From Bacteroidales bacterium (GTDB lineage Bacteria; Bacteroidota; Bacteroidia; Bacteroidales; UBA7960), in the NCBI GenBank assembly GCA_003557765.1, contig PWNO01000276.1:1-16393 (forward strand): DNA of 16,393 nucleotides, given 5' to 3'. This document shows positions 1 through 7,556 of the stretch, one piece after another. Made by a program: the position numbers and the translations under genes. Each line of letters begins with the position of its first letter. Position 1 is the first letter of the stretch. The notes beneath the pieces are model-generated. The model searched no databases. It had not been told where the DNA came from and worked only from the letters and a program-made list of their open reading frames with translations.

Positions 1-220
1 CTTCCAGCGCCGCAGCCATTTTTTCCAGGTTAGCCAGGTGGTCTCGGTATGCCAACACCATGCTTTGGAAACTATCTTCATCCAAACCCTGGTGCCTGCG
101 CAATGCAGTTGCCATTCTTCCTGTTAAGGGTACGACAATGATTAGGACCACCAACAGGATAATACCATATCGTTGTTGCCGGGTAAAGTAAAACCAGTCT
201 TTGATCGGATTAGTGTACAT
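1..220 (-). CDS. ComEA-like helix-hairpin-helix protein, N-terminal part only
   Basis: The minus strand is open from an ATG at 218-220 to the window edge and encodes 73 residues. The start MYTNPIKDWFYFTRQQR is followed by one hydrophobic segment at about residues 18-33 (YGIILLVVLIIVVPLT), then a polar region with heptad-like spacing. A short N-terminus with 'KDWF.F...QR.GI' before a single membrane anchor is typical of Bacteroidetes proteins that carry ComEA-type helix-hairpin-helix DNA-binding repeats further on. Those repeats would lie outside the window, so the family is inferred from the N-terminus only. The gene is divergent from the NSS transporter with a 183-base AT-rich gap between them. 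No Shine-Dalgarno sequence precedes the ATG, which is usual in this phylum. It could also be another single-pass anchored protein. Confidence 0.55.
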   Translation of the reverse strand, partial: MYTNPIKDWFYFTRQQRYGIILLVVLIIVVPLTGRMATALRRHQGLDEDSFQSMVLAYRDHLANLEKMAAALE

Positions 221-316
221 ATATAATAGATAATAATTTATATAAAAGTACAAAAAATACAAATAAAAAACATTTTGTATGTTAAAATTTTGTTGCGGGA
301 AAATAAGCTTCTGTTG

Positions 317-346
317 TTGCGCTTTAACCATTATTTTATATTTTTG
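317..346 (+). promoter_or_regulatory. Bacteroidetes-type promoter for the NSS transporter
   Basis: A -33 TTG at 317-319 and a -7 box TATTTTTG (TAnnTTTG) at 339-346 are separated by 19 bases, the spacing expected for the Bacteroidetes primary sigma factor. Transcription would begin near 353, about 50 bases before the transporter ATG. Confidence 0.55.
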
Positions 347-368
347 GCTTTTCTTAAGAGGACCTGAT

Positions 369-413
369 ATGTCATTCATGAACGAAAACAACATGATTTA
401 CTTATGGCTATAG
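369..413 (+). other. Possible 14-codon leader ORF overlapping the transporter start
   Basis: The ATG at 369 sits six bases after AAGAGGA (356-362), a much better ribosome binding site than anything in front of the transporter ATG at 404. The frame reads MSFMNENNMIYLWL and stops with TAG at 411-413, so it overlaps the transporter start by 10 bases in another frame. This geometry would permit translational coupling. Translation of the leader is an inference. The alternative is that the purine-rich stretch acts at a distance for the ATG at 404. Confidence 0.3.
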
Positions 414-1846
414 GATCTGAAGGCCGTGACGGCTTCACGAGTCGTTTTGGCATCGTATGTGCTGCGGCTGGTTCCGCTATCGGATTGGGCAATATCTGGC
501 GTTTCCCTTATGTGCTTGGAGAAAGCGGGGGGGGCGCTTTTTTGCTGATATATCTTGCTTTTGTACTTATGCTCGGCATCCCGGTGATGCTCTCTGAATT
601 TGTCATTGGGCGAAAGGCCAAACGGAACGCTTTTGGCGCTTTCAGGAAGATTGCACCGGGCACATGGTGGCCTTTGGTCGGCATAATTGGTATTGTGGCT
701 GCTTTTGTCATTCTGGCATTCTATAGCACCATTGCTGGTTGGACGCTGCACTATGTTTATCTTTCGGTTACCAATAGCTTCAAGGGCCTTGGTGCGCTGG
801 AGGTAACCAGCGTCTTCGAATCTTTCCAGACTTCCGGCGGATTCCCTTTAATGTGGCAGATGATCTTCATTATCCTGACCGCCGTGATTGTGCTGTCAGG
901 TGTTAAGAAGGGAATAGAAAAGTATTCCAAGATCCTGATGCCTTTCCTGGTATTACTGCTGATTAGTTTGTCGGTAAGAGCCATTACCCTGCCAGGATCA
1001 ATGGGTGGCCTGTACTTTCTGTTTAACCCGGATTTTTCAAAAATCAATGCTGCAGTGATTCTTGGTGCACTCGGACAGGCATTTTTCTCGCTCAGTATTG
1101 GTATGGGAGCCCTGATCACTTATGCTTCTTATTTTCCGGATAGGACGAACCTGTCGGCCACTTCCTTCCAGGTATCTATTGCCGATGTATTGATTGCCGT
1201 ACTCGCAGGCGTGGCCATATTCCCGGCCATGTTTGCCCTGGGCATGCAGCCCGAGGAAGGCGGACCCGGCCTGATATTCATGGTGCTGCCCAACGTATTC
1301 CAGGCAATGCCCGGAGGCTACCTGGTCGCCGTGGCATTCTTTGTATTGCTGGCGATTGCCGCACTTACCTCATCCATTTCCATCATGGAGGTTGTGGTGG
1401 CCTTTTTATCAGAAGAGATGCACATCAAAAGAAAGGGTGCAACGCTGATCACCGTGATCGCATCCGCCTTTGTCGGGATGTTCTGCACCCTCTCCTGGAG
1501 CACCTTTGAAGGGGTTGGCATCGGCGACCGGAACATCTTTGACTTGCTGGACTTTACAGCTTCCAATGTGCTTCTGCCTCTGGGCGGGCTGCTTATTGTC
1601 GTTTTTGTGGGATGGTACATGAAACAGCAGGCCGTGAGGGACGAACTCACCAACATGGGTGTACTGAAGCTGGTAGTTTTCATGATCGGTTGGTACACCA
1701 AGGATGAGCGTACAGAAGAAGATCGCGCCAAATTCCGGGCAATCCGCATTCGGGTGTATGCAGTATTCATGTTCATTGTGCGTTTCATCGCGCCCATTGC
1801 CATTGCCATCATCTTCCTGAATGCCATTGGGCTGATCCGGATATAA
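404..1846 (+). CDS. Sodium-dependent (NSS/SNF family) amino-acid transporter
   Basis: An inner-membrane symporter of the LeuT/TnaT class that imports an amino acid together with sodium. The 480-residue length fits bacterial NSS members. TM1 carries the hallmark GSAIGLGNIWRFPY (about 23-36), whose unwound part binds Na+ and substrate, followed by GESGGGAFLLIY (39-50). TM6 has SLSIGMGALITYASY (229-243), matching the second unwound substrate-binding helix. LTSSISIMEV (321-330) corresponds to the TM8 Thr-Ser that helps form the Na2 site of LeuT. About 11-12 hydrophobic segments are visible. The ATG at 404 puts the usual short cytoplasmic tail before TM1; it has no Shine-Dalgarno sequence of its own and overlaps a possible leader ORF. 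The substrate cannot be read from sequence. The next gene is another sodium-coupled amino-acid symporter, which suggests a shared role in amino-acid uptake. Confidence 0.93.
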   Translation: MAIGSEGRDGFTSRFGIVCAAAGSAIGLGNIWRFPYVLGESGGGAFLLIYLAFVLMLGIPVMLSEFVIGRKAKRNAFGAFRKIAPGTWWPLVGIIGIVAAFVILAFYSTIAGWTLHYVYLSVTNSFKGLGALEVTSVFESFQTSGGFPLMWQMIFIILTAVIVLSGVKKGIEKYSKILMPFLVLLLISLSVRAITLPGSMGGLYFLFNPDFSKINAAVILGALGQAFFSLSIGMGALITYASYFPDRTNLSATSFQVSIADVLIAVLAGVAIFPAMFALGMQPEEGGPGLIFMVLPNVFQAMPGGYLVAVAFFVLLAIAALTSSISIMEVVVAFLSEEMHIKRKGATLITVIASAFVGMFCTLSWSTFEGVGIGDRNIFDLLDFTASNVLLPLGGLLIVVFVGWYMKQQAVRDELTNMGVLKLVVFMIGWYTKDERTEEDRAKFRAIRIRVYAVFMFIVRFIAPIAIAIIFLNAIGLIRI

Positions 1847-1967
1847 CCCCATGGAATGATGAAGTTTTTATTTGCCATAAAAAGAGGCTTTGGGGTATTC
1901 AGCCATGACTTGAGAATAACAATTACAAAGAACTAATTATTATCAATCGAAAAACCCAAAAAACAAC

Positions 1968-3680
1968 ATGGACAAGGTGCACGATTTTTTAGTCATGCTT
2001 GACGGCTACATTGGTGGTGGCCCCTGGTTTGTATACCTGTTATTATTTACCGGACTGTTCTTCACTTTATATCTTGGTTTTCCCCAGATCCGGTATTTCA
2101 GGCATGCATTAAGGGTAGTTACCGGAAAATATGACAAGGCCACGGATGTGGGTGATACCAGCCATTTCCAGGCATTGACCACCGCTTTATCAGGAACCGT
2201 AGGTACCGGTAACATTGCGGGTGTGGCCCTCGCGCTTCACCTGGGTGGCCCTGCAGCACTTTTCTGGATGCTGGTCACCGGTATGCTGGGGATGACCACA
2301 AAGTTTGCAGAGGTAACCATTGCCCACAAGTACAGGGAGATCGACAACGAAGGGAAAATTGCCGGTGGCCCGATGTACTATATGAAAAAGCGGCTTAACA
2401 TCAAGCTTAAAAACAATAAAGTACTTCAAACCGGTAAGTGGCTCGGTGCTTTTTTTGCTGTAGCCACTATTATATCTACCATTGGAACAGGCAACATGCC
2501 TCAGATCAACAGCATTTCCGGTGCAATGCAGGCTACTTTTGGTATTCCCCCAATCCTGGTAGGTGCCATATTGGCCGTGCTGCTTGCCATGGTCATCCTT
2601 GGAGGGATCAAACGGATTGCGCAGGTGACTTCGCGGCTGGTGCCTACCATGGCCGTGATCTATATCCTGGGTGCCATCCTGGTGTTGGCATACAATTACG
2701 ATAACATCATCCCCTCATTTGTTTCCATCTTTACCGATGTGTTTACAGGCACCGCGGCAACTGGGGGCTTTCTCGGGGCCTCCATCATCTATGCCTTCAA
2801 CCGTGGCGTAAACCGGGGCCTCTTTTCCAACGAAGCGGGCCAGGGTTCCGCACCCATCGCGCACTCAGCGGCAAGGGCCGATGAGCCCGTGTCAGAAGGA
2901 ATCGTTGCCCTCCTGGAGCCATTTATCGACACCGTGGTTATCTGTACCCTTACCGGACTGGTGCTGCTTTCATCAGGAGTCTGGAAGGACAGGGTGGAAA
3001 ACGATTTTCAACGTGCTGACATGATCATCCTGGCGGATTATTATGATGCAGAGGATGAAGAGGATGTGGAACGGCTGTTCCATTTTTATGACGGCAGGGC
3101 CAATGTATTGCGCTATACAGGGAACCTCCATGTTGACAATGGCGTGATTACGGAGAAAGTCAACCAGGAGATCAGCATTCTCCATGCACGCTCCGTGGCA
3201 AAAAACGTCACCGTGACACTTGAAGGTGAACCATTTACAGGAGAAATCCTTATAGCCAACGGAAGATTGGCTGCGGAAAGTGAACGGGTGTCCTTCCGCG
3301 GCAAGTCTTTGATCCATAGTGCACCAATGACTGCCGAAGCCTATACCCGCAGCTTCATGGGTGATTTCGGACAGTACATTGTCTCGATCGGATTGCTGCT
3401 TTTTGCCTTCTCGACGGCAATTGCATGGTCCTACTATGGAGACCGGTCGGTTACCTACCTGTTCGGCACAAAATATGTGTTCCACTACAGAATGGTTTAC
3501 GTGCTGGCCTTCTTCCTGGCATCATTCACGGATACTACCATCATCTGGGCCATATCCTATATCACCATTGCCCTTATGGCCATCCCCAACCTGGTAGGTA
3601 TCCTGCTGCTGCATAAGGAAATCAAGTCAACAATCAAAGATTACTGGGTCAATTTCCGCGAAAAATACCCGAATTACTGA
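1968..3680 (+). CDS. AGCS-family alanine/glycine:cation symporter with a central soluble insert
   Basis: An inner-membrane sodium (or proton) symporter for alanine or glycine. Family marks: [15 protein letters not shown] (76-90), IAGGPMYYM (131-139), [15 protein letters not shown] (169-183), the signature [19 protein letters not shown] (278-296), and [15 protein letters not shown] (479-493). The protein is 570 residues, while ordinary AGCS members are about 450-500. The excess lies between SSGVW (335-339) and the helix starting near residue 465: about 115 mostly hydrophilic residues (340-455) with beta-strand-like alternation and an acidic patch ([10 protein letters not shown], 359-368). The reading frame is intact, so this is a domain insertion and not a frameshift. 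The start has no Shine-Dalgarno sequence but lies in an A-rich stretch. It sits 121 bases after the NSS gene and may share its transcript. Confidence 0.92.
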   Translation: MDKVHDFLVMLDGYIGGGPWFVYLLLFTGLFFTLYLGFPQIRYFRHALRVVTGKYDKATDVGDTSHFQALTTALSGTVGTGNIAGVALALHLGGPAALFWMLVTGMLGMTTKFAEVTIAHKYREIDNEGKIAGGPMYYMKKRLNIKLKNNKVLQTGKWLGAFFAVATIISTIGTGNMPQINSISGAMQATFGIPPILVGAILAVLLAMVILGGIKRIAQVTSRLVPTMAVIYILGAILVLAYNYDNIIPSFVSIFTDVFTGTAATGGFLGASIIYAFNRGVNRGLFSNEAGQGSAPIAHSAARADEPVSEGIVALLEPFIDTVVICTLTGLVLLSSGVWKDRVENDFQRADMIILADYYDAEDEEDVERLFHFYDGRANVLRYTGNLHVDNGVITEKVNQEISILHARSVAKNVTVTLEGEPFTGEILIANGRLAAESERVSFRGKSLIHSAPMTAEAYTRSFMGDFGQYIVSIGLLLFAFSTAIAWSYYGDRSVTYLFGTKYVFHYRMVYVLAFFLASFTDTTIIWAISYITIALMAIPNLVGILLLHKEIKSTIKDYWVNFREKYPNY

Positions 3681-3820
3681 TCTGGCACGTAACGATTTTC
3701 GCCGGACGTGTCTTATTCTGAACGTCTTTGGTGCTATGGTCATAATTTACTCACAGGCATGGTACAGGTAAGCACCTGGCTGGCCAGCGTGACCTAAATC
3801 AGGGTTGCAGCGATGATATG

Positions 3821-3891
3821 CTGCAAAGGAGCAGGCAAGGGTAAACATGTATGTGGCAATAAAACCACGAAAAACATGTTTACCTTTGCAG
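3821..3891. repeat. Nested inverted repeats overlapping the OstA-gene promoter
   Basis: Arms 3835-3850 and 3874-3889 pair over 16 positions (15 Watson-Crick, one G-T) around a 23-base loop that itself holds GTGG/CCAC (3853-3856, 3865-3868). The 3' arm includes the perfect palindrome AAACATGTTT (3872-3881) and the whole -7 box at 3881-3888. CTGCAAAGG (3821-3829) is also a perfect complement of CCTTTGCAG (3883-3891), so the promoter-side arm has two possible partners. Further upstream TTGCAG (3805-3810) can pair with CTGCAA (3821-3826). No T-run follows on either strand, so this is not an ordinary intrinsic terminator. A repressor operator or a switchable structure in a read-through transcript are possible roles. 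Confidence 0.6.
3881..3888 (+). promoter_or_regulatory. -7 box of the probable OstA-gene promoter
   Basis: TACCTTTG fits the Bacteroidetes TAnnTTTG consensus exactly and is followed by CA, as often seen. No clear TTG stands at the expected -33 position, so the promoter would be weak or activator-dependent. Start of transcription near 3895 would leave a leader of about 14 bases before the GTG at 3909. Confidence 0.45.
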
Positions 3892-3908
3892 AATAAACCC
3901 ACGATGTC

Positions 3909-5411
3909 GTGAGTAGAATCAATTGCCTTTTTGCGTTGCTTGTAATGAGCGTTTCATTGTATGCCGGTGACGAACGTACACCGATAGACTGGGAAGCGGG
4001 CATGATTGAATTTGACCGGCGCATCGGCGAAGATGTCAGACGATTGATTGATGATGTGGTCTTTACCCACGAGGACACCAAAATGTACTGTGACAGTGCT
4101 TACCTCTATTCGCAGGACAACAGCCTGCGCGCCTTCAGCAATATTATCATCGAAGTGAGTGATTCTGTAACCATTTATGGTGATGAGCTATTTTATGATG
4201 GAAACCGACGTTGGGTGGAAATGACTGGCAACGTGCGCATGGTGGAACCAGGTATGACACTCTATACAGAGTATCTTGAATACGACCTGGACCTGAATAC
4301 GGCTAATTACTTCGACGGTGGCCGCATCGTGGACCAGGAAAATGAGCTTTTCAGCCTCTGGGGATTCTATTATGCCGACGACAAAGAGTTTTTCTTTAAG
4401 GATGAAGTGGTGCTGATCAACCCGGATTACATCATGCATACCGATACCATGATGTATAACACGAAAACCGAGATCACCTACTTTTTCGGACCCACCACCA
4501 TCGTCAGTGAAGAAAACACCATATTCTGCAGGAATGGATGGTACGATACCCGCAATGACATTGCCCGGTTCAGCAAGGATGCGTTTTTTACAAACAAAGA
4601 ACAATCCATGACCGGCGATTCCGTGTTTTACGACAGAAACAGGGGCTATGGCAAAGCCATCAACCACGTCATGATCCGCGACAGCATTGAAAACGTGCTT
4701 ATTACAGGACATTTTGCCGAGCATTACGAACACGAAGGCTTATCTGTAGTTACACAAGAAGCCATGCTCACAATGATTGCCGACGAAGACAGCCTTTTTC
4801 TGCATGCCGATACCCTGAAATCTATTTATATTGAAGAGCATGACGAACGACAGGTTTTTGCTTATAACCAGGCACGTTTTTATCGCAGAGACTTGCAGGG
4901 ATTAAGTGACAGCATAGTATATCATATGGCCGATTCTACCATCTACATGTACCATCAACCAGTTTTGTGGTCAGACATGTATCAGTTGACTGCCGAGCGT
5001 ATTGAGGTTAAAACCACAGAAGATGAAGTACAGTGGGTCGGCCTTCATGATGCAGCCTTTATCATCTCAGAAGAAGATACCCTCGGATACAACCAGATGC
5101 GTGGCAGGTCCATGAAGGGGCACTTCCGCGACAATGCCCTTTGGCGGGTGGATGTGGATGGCAACGGAGAAACGATATTCTTTGTCAGGGAAAGCGATGG
5201 CTCCCTCGCCGGAATCAATAAGGCCATGTCTTCCAATATCGTCATTTTCCTTGATGGCACTGAGGTTACTGGTATCCAGTTTGTCAGGCAACCCGAAGCT
5301 ACCTTGTTTCCGCCAAATGATCTGCCTGAGGAAGACCGCAAACTACGCGATTTTGAGTGGCTTGATCATCGCCGGCCACGGGACAAATATGATATATTTG
5401 AATGGCGGTAA
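3909..5411 (+). CDS. OstA-like (LptA/LptD N-domain-like) envelope protein
   Basis: A probable periplasmic or outer-membrane-associated protein of the OstA-like group, linked by homology to lipopolysaccharide transport. Residues 1-19 look like a signal peptide (MSRINCLFALLVMSVSLYA), cut before GDE. From about residue 45 the chain repeats the OstA-type strand pattern: 'HEDTKMYCDSAYLYSQDNSL', then 'YGDELFYDGN', 'MTGNVRMVEPGMTLYTEYLEYD', 'FFGPTTIVSEENT' and 'MTGDSVFYDRN', each rung pairing a D-[ST] or D-x-[MLF] turn with a beta strand. The 500-residue length with several rungs fits the Bacteroidetes OstA_2 type, larger than E. coli LptA. The start is GTG at 3909: an in-frame stop (TAA, 3894-3896) lies just upstream and the next ATG (3945) would cut the signal peptide. 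It is preceded by the inverted repeat at 3821-3891. A role in LPS export is inferred from the family. Confidence 0.85.
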   Translation: MSRINCLFALLVMSVSLYAGDERTPIDWEAGMIEFDRRIGEDVRRLIDDVVFTHEDTKMYCDSAYLYSQDNSLRAFSNIIIEVSDSVTIYGDELFYDGNRRWVEMTGNVRMVEPGMTLYTEYLEYDLDLNTANYFDGGRIVDQENELFSLWGFYYADDKEFFFKDEVVLINPDYIMHTDTMMYNTKTEITYFFGPTTIVSEENTIFCRNGWYDTRNDIARFSKDAFFTNKEQSMTGDSVFYDRNRGYGKAINHVMIRDSIENVLITGHFAEHYEHEGLSVVTQEAMLTMIADEDSLFLHADTLKSIYIEEHDERQVFAYNQARFYRRDLQGLSDSIVYHMADSTIYMYHQPVLWSDMYQLTAERIEVKTTEDEVQWVGLHDAAFIISEEDTLGYNQMRGRSMKGHFRDNALWRVDVDGNGETIFFVRESDGSLAGINKAMSSNIVIFLDGTEVTGIQFVRQPEATLFPPNDLPEEDRKLRDFEWLDHRRPRDKYDIFEWR

Positions 5412-5536
5412 TATCCGGATAGGATCTTTGCAGATTACTTGATCCCTCTGGTTACATGAAGCCTACGACAGATAAGCATTCCACGGTTAGTAAATCCTTT
5501 TGGATGTAGTATTTATGTGTTTATAATTTGATTAAA

Positions 5537-5635
5537 TCGGTCACATGAACCGAGTACTTTGCAAGCTCGGCGAAGCCAAACCTCCAATTGGTGATCATTT
5601 CTTTGTTTGTCAATTCTTTGGCAAGGAGGTTTCAT
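5537..5635 (+). repeat. Dispersed intergenic repeat, copy A (99 bp)
   Basis: It runs from TCGGTCACATGAAC to GGAGGTTTCAT and aligns without gaps to the reverse complement of 14749-14847 (76/99 identical; 16 of the 23 differences are transitions). Its last 42 bases match the reverse complement of 7203-7244 at 38/42. An internal stem AAACCTCC (5578-5585) / GGAGGTTT (5625-5632) is perfect, and AATTG/CAATT can pair inside it. Both ends carry an inward-facing ATGAAAC or ATGAACC, like short imperfect terminal inverted repeats. Confidence 0.8.
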
Positions 5636-5675
5636 TACTTCATCTTTAAACAGTTGTGCCTTGAAAACGTTTTAA

Positions 5676-5876
5676 TTATACGGTTTAGCCAGCTATCTGC
5701 CAGCCTGTACTAAAAACCGATCCAGCGTAACGGGCTTTATAGAGCTGAAATACAGAAGGTTAAAAGAAGCATATGGGATTCATCAGGCAGCGCTTTATCA
5801 ATCGATGTTCAGCGTGGCATATTATAGCCCGGATGGATTTGCTCACATGATCCTATGCAGGATGAGACAAAAATAA
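5676..5876 (+). pseudogene. Possible decayed AraC-type HTH fragment
   Basis: Between a stop at 5673-5675 and a stop at 5874-5876 this frame reads 66 codons without an ATG near its beginning. It includes SSVTGFIELKYRRLKEAYG and then FSVAYYSPDGFAHMIL. These resemble two pieces of an AraC-family C-terminus as found in Bacteroidetes regulators ('SVTEFIR..RLKRA..LL' and 'VGF.SPSYFS..FK'). The recognition-helix turn 'ISEIAY' between them is lost, and no start or N-terminal domain is present. It ends six bases before the M16 start codon. The resemblance is short and judged by eye, so chance is possible. Confidence 0.28.
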
Positions 5877-5882
5877 TATTGC

Positions 5883-7130
5883 ATGATCACATTTGAAAGG
5901 CAAATATTAGCAAACGGTTTGCGGGTGTTGGTGCACCGGGATGAAACTACACCCATGGCCGCTGTGAATGTGTTGTATGATGTTGGTGCCAGGGATGAAG
6001 ACCCTGAAAAGACTGGATTCGCTCATCTTTTTGAGCATCTGATGTTTGAGGGCTCCGTCAATGTGCCACGTTTTGATTACGAGCTACAGCACGCCGGGGG
6101 CGAGAACAATGCCTTTACGACCAACGACATCACCAACTATTATCAGAGTTTACCTGCACGCAATCTGGAAACTGCATTGTGGCTGGAATCCGACCGGATG
6201 TATGGTCTTGACTTTTCAGAACAAAAACTGGAAACCCAGAAGAACGTGGTGGTGGAGGAATACCGGCAGTCTTATCTGAACCAGCCTTATGGTGATGCCT
6301 GGCTGCTGATGCGCCCCCTGGCTTATACCACTCATCCTTACCGATGGGCGACTATTGGCAAAAGCATCGATCATATTCGGGAGGCTACGCTGCAAGATGT
6401 CAAAGCGTTTTTTGCGAAGTTTTATCATCCCGCAAACGCACTGCTGACGGTGGCCGGTAATGTGGAACCAGAGCAGGTATATGCCTTGGCTGAAAAATGG
6501 TTTGGTGACATCCCGGCTGGCAAATCTAATCGCCGCCAACTGCCTAATGAGCCACCACAGCAACAGGAAAAGCGAACAACCGTGCACAGGGATGTTCCAC
6601 AAAACCAGCTTTACATCGTCTTTCATACCTGCGGCAGGACACATCCTGATTTTTATGCAACGGATTTGCTGAGTGATATCCTGGCAAACGGTGAATCGGC
6701 CCGCATGCCAGCACGGCTGGTACACGACCAGAAGATATTCAGCGAACTTAACGCCTATATCACAGGTAACCTTGATCCGGGACTCTTCGTAATCACAGGA
6801 AAACCGAATCACGGAGTCGACATGAATCAGGCAGAAGACATGCTATGGAAAGAAACACAGGACCTGGTCGCAAATAAAGTGTCAGATCGCGAGCTGCAAA
6901 AGGTAAAAAACAGGGTGGAAGCCACAAAGACTTTTTCTGAAAGCAATTTACTTGCCCGTGCAATGAATTTGGCTTATTACGAGTTGCAAGGTGATGCCGA
7001 TTTGTACAACCGGCAAACAGAAGCCTATGCGCAGGTAAAACCAGATGATATTCAGCGTATTGCATCAGATGTATTTAAAAGAACGAACGCCTCAATCCTT
7101 CATTACCTTCGGCACACAGTGTCGCGCTAA
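5883..7130 (+). CDS. M16 family zinc peptidase, catalytic (beta-type) subunit
   Basis: A clan ME (pitrilysin/processing-peptidase-like) metallopeptidase of the short M16B type, which clamps around peptides. The inverted zinc motif HxxEH is present as HLFEH at residues 48-52: His48 and His52 are zinc ligands, Glu51 the general base. The third ligand is a Glu in NVVVEEYRQSY (Glu125 or Glu126), at the expected distance of about 75 residues. 'GGENNAFTTNDITNYY' (72-87) is the usual substrate-edge strand. The second half (about 215-415) is the catalytically silent repeat of the fold, with LSDILANGESARMPARLV. The 415-residue length fits one half-pair of a two-subunit enzyme. No signal peptide is seen, so the site of action is uncertain. 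The second M16 gene downstream is the likely partner. The start at 5883 gives the family's usual N-terminus 'F....L.NGLRVLVHRD'. Confidence 0.92.
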   Translation: MITFERQILANGLRVLVHRDETTPMAAVNVLYDVGARDEDPEKTGFAHLFEHLMFEGSVNVPRFDYELQHAGGENNAFTTNDITNYYQSLPARNLETALWLESDRMYGLDFSEQKLETQKNVVVEEYRQSYLNQPYGDAWLLMRPLAYTTHPYRWATIGKSIDHIREATLQDVKAFFAKFYHPANALLTVAGNVEPEQVYALAEKWFGDIPAGKSNRRQLPNEPPQQQEKRTTVHRDVPQNQLYIVFHTCGRTHPDFYATDLLSDILANGESARMPARLVHDQKIFSELNAYITGNLDPGLFVITGKPNHGVDMNQAEDMLWKETQDLVANKVSDRELQKVKNRVEATKTFSESNLLARAMNLAYYELQGDADLYNRQTEAYAQVKPDDIQRIASDVFKRTNASILHYLRHTVSR

Positions 7131-7202
7131 TGCTACTGTGTCGGTTAAATCGCAGAGACGAGGAAAAAGAATAAGACTTGACCCGGATAAAATAGCGTTA
7201 AC

Positions 7203-7246
7203 ATGAAACCTCCTTGCCAAATAATTGACACACAGGGAAATGATTG
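7203..7246 (-). repeat. Dispersed intergenic repeat, copy B (truncated)
   Basis: Starting at ATGAAACCTCCTTGCCAAA, its first 19 bases are identical to the reverse complement of the right end of copy A, and 38 of the first 42 match. Similarity stops after GAAATGAT, so only the ATGAAAC end of the element is kept. It lies 72 bases after the stop codon of the first M16 gene, in the opposite orientation to copy A. Confidence 0.75.
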
Positions 7247-7266
7247 TTGATTCCTGTCAGCGAAAC

Positions 7267-7315
7267 GCCCTGAAAGGGCAAAATTTAATTCAGCCCAGTG
7301 GCAACCGCCCCGGGT
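7267..7315. repeat. REP-like double palindrome
   Basis: A perfect hairpin GCCCT-GAA-AGGGC (7267-7279) is followed 14 bases later by GCCCAGTGGCAACCGCCCC (7293-7311) plus GGG, which can fold as CCC/GGG and GTGG/CCGC around CAA. The pair 'GCCCTGAAAGGGC ... AGCCCAGGGCAACGCCCTGGG' is, as I recall, a common dispersed intergenic motif in Bacteroidetes genomes; here the second palindrome is degenerate. That identification rests on memory and not on a search. Confidence 0.45.
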
Positions 7316-7556
7316 AAACTTAAAACGATGCCACAAAGAACAAAAAAACAATTAGTTACGAAAATTTAAACACATAAAACCAGTTACATGCGAAGGTTGG
7401 CTTCGCCCTTACGACACAAGCGCTTAACCATTTAATCAGTGACCCAGGCTTGGTCATACAATAACAAGGAAATGATTACCTGATCAGGGTTTTCCGTCTA
7501 GACAAATAAGGCCAGGTGACCTGGTAAATAAACTTATATTCAGTGAATGCAGTCCC

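Larger units (their letters stand above)
5412..5882. other. 471-base gap holding a dispersed repeat and a regulator-like remnant
   Basis: No intact gene. It contains repeat copy A (5537-5635) and an open stretch with AraC-type resemblance (5676-5876). Near its left end, GGTTACATGAA (5450-5460) followed by TACGACA (5464-5470) resembles GTTACATG...TACGACA in the next long gap (7383-7416). No convincing TAnnTTTG promoter for the M16 gene was found. Confidence 0.6.
7131..7556. other. 426-base repeat mosaic between the two M16 genes
   Basis: No credible gene on either strand. From left to right it holds repeat copy B (7203-7246), two REP-like hairpins (7267-7315), an element with a GCGAAG/CTTCGC hairpin (7383-7416), a weak echo of the dispersed repeat around GGAAATGATT (7468-7477) ending in the palindrome CCTGATCAGG (7479-7488), and a CCAGG/CCTGG hairpin (7512-7524). 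I found no clear promoter for the second M16 gene. Confidence 0.6.

Noticed and set aside
1847..1967. Possible terminator or promoter between the two transporters
   Set aside because: Only weak pairing of AACCCCA with TGGGGT about 40 bases apart and no TAnnTTTG box; not supported.
2973..3485. A 170-codon antisense frame inside the AGCS gene
   Set aside because: It lies wholly within a gene with clear family motifs and shows no domain of its own.
5412..5421. Palindrome TATCCGGATA right after the OstA-like gene
   Set aside because: Ten bases with no T-run; too short to call a terminator.
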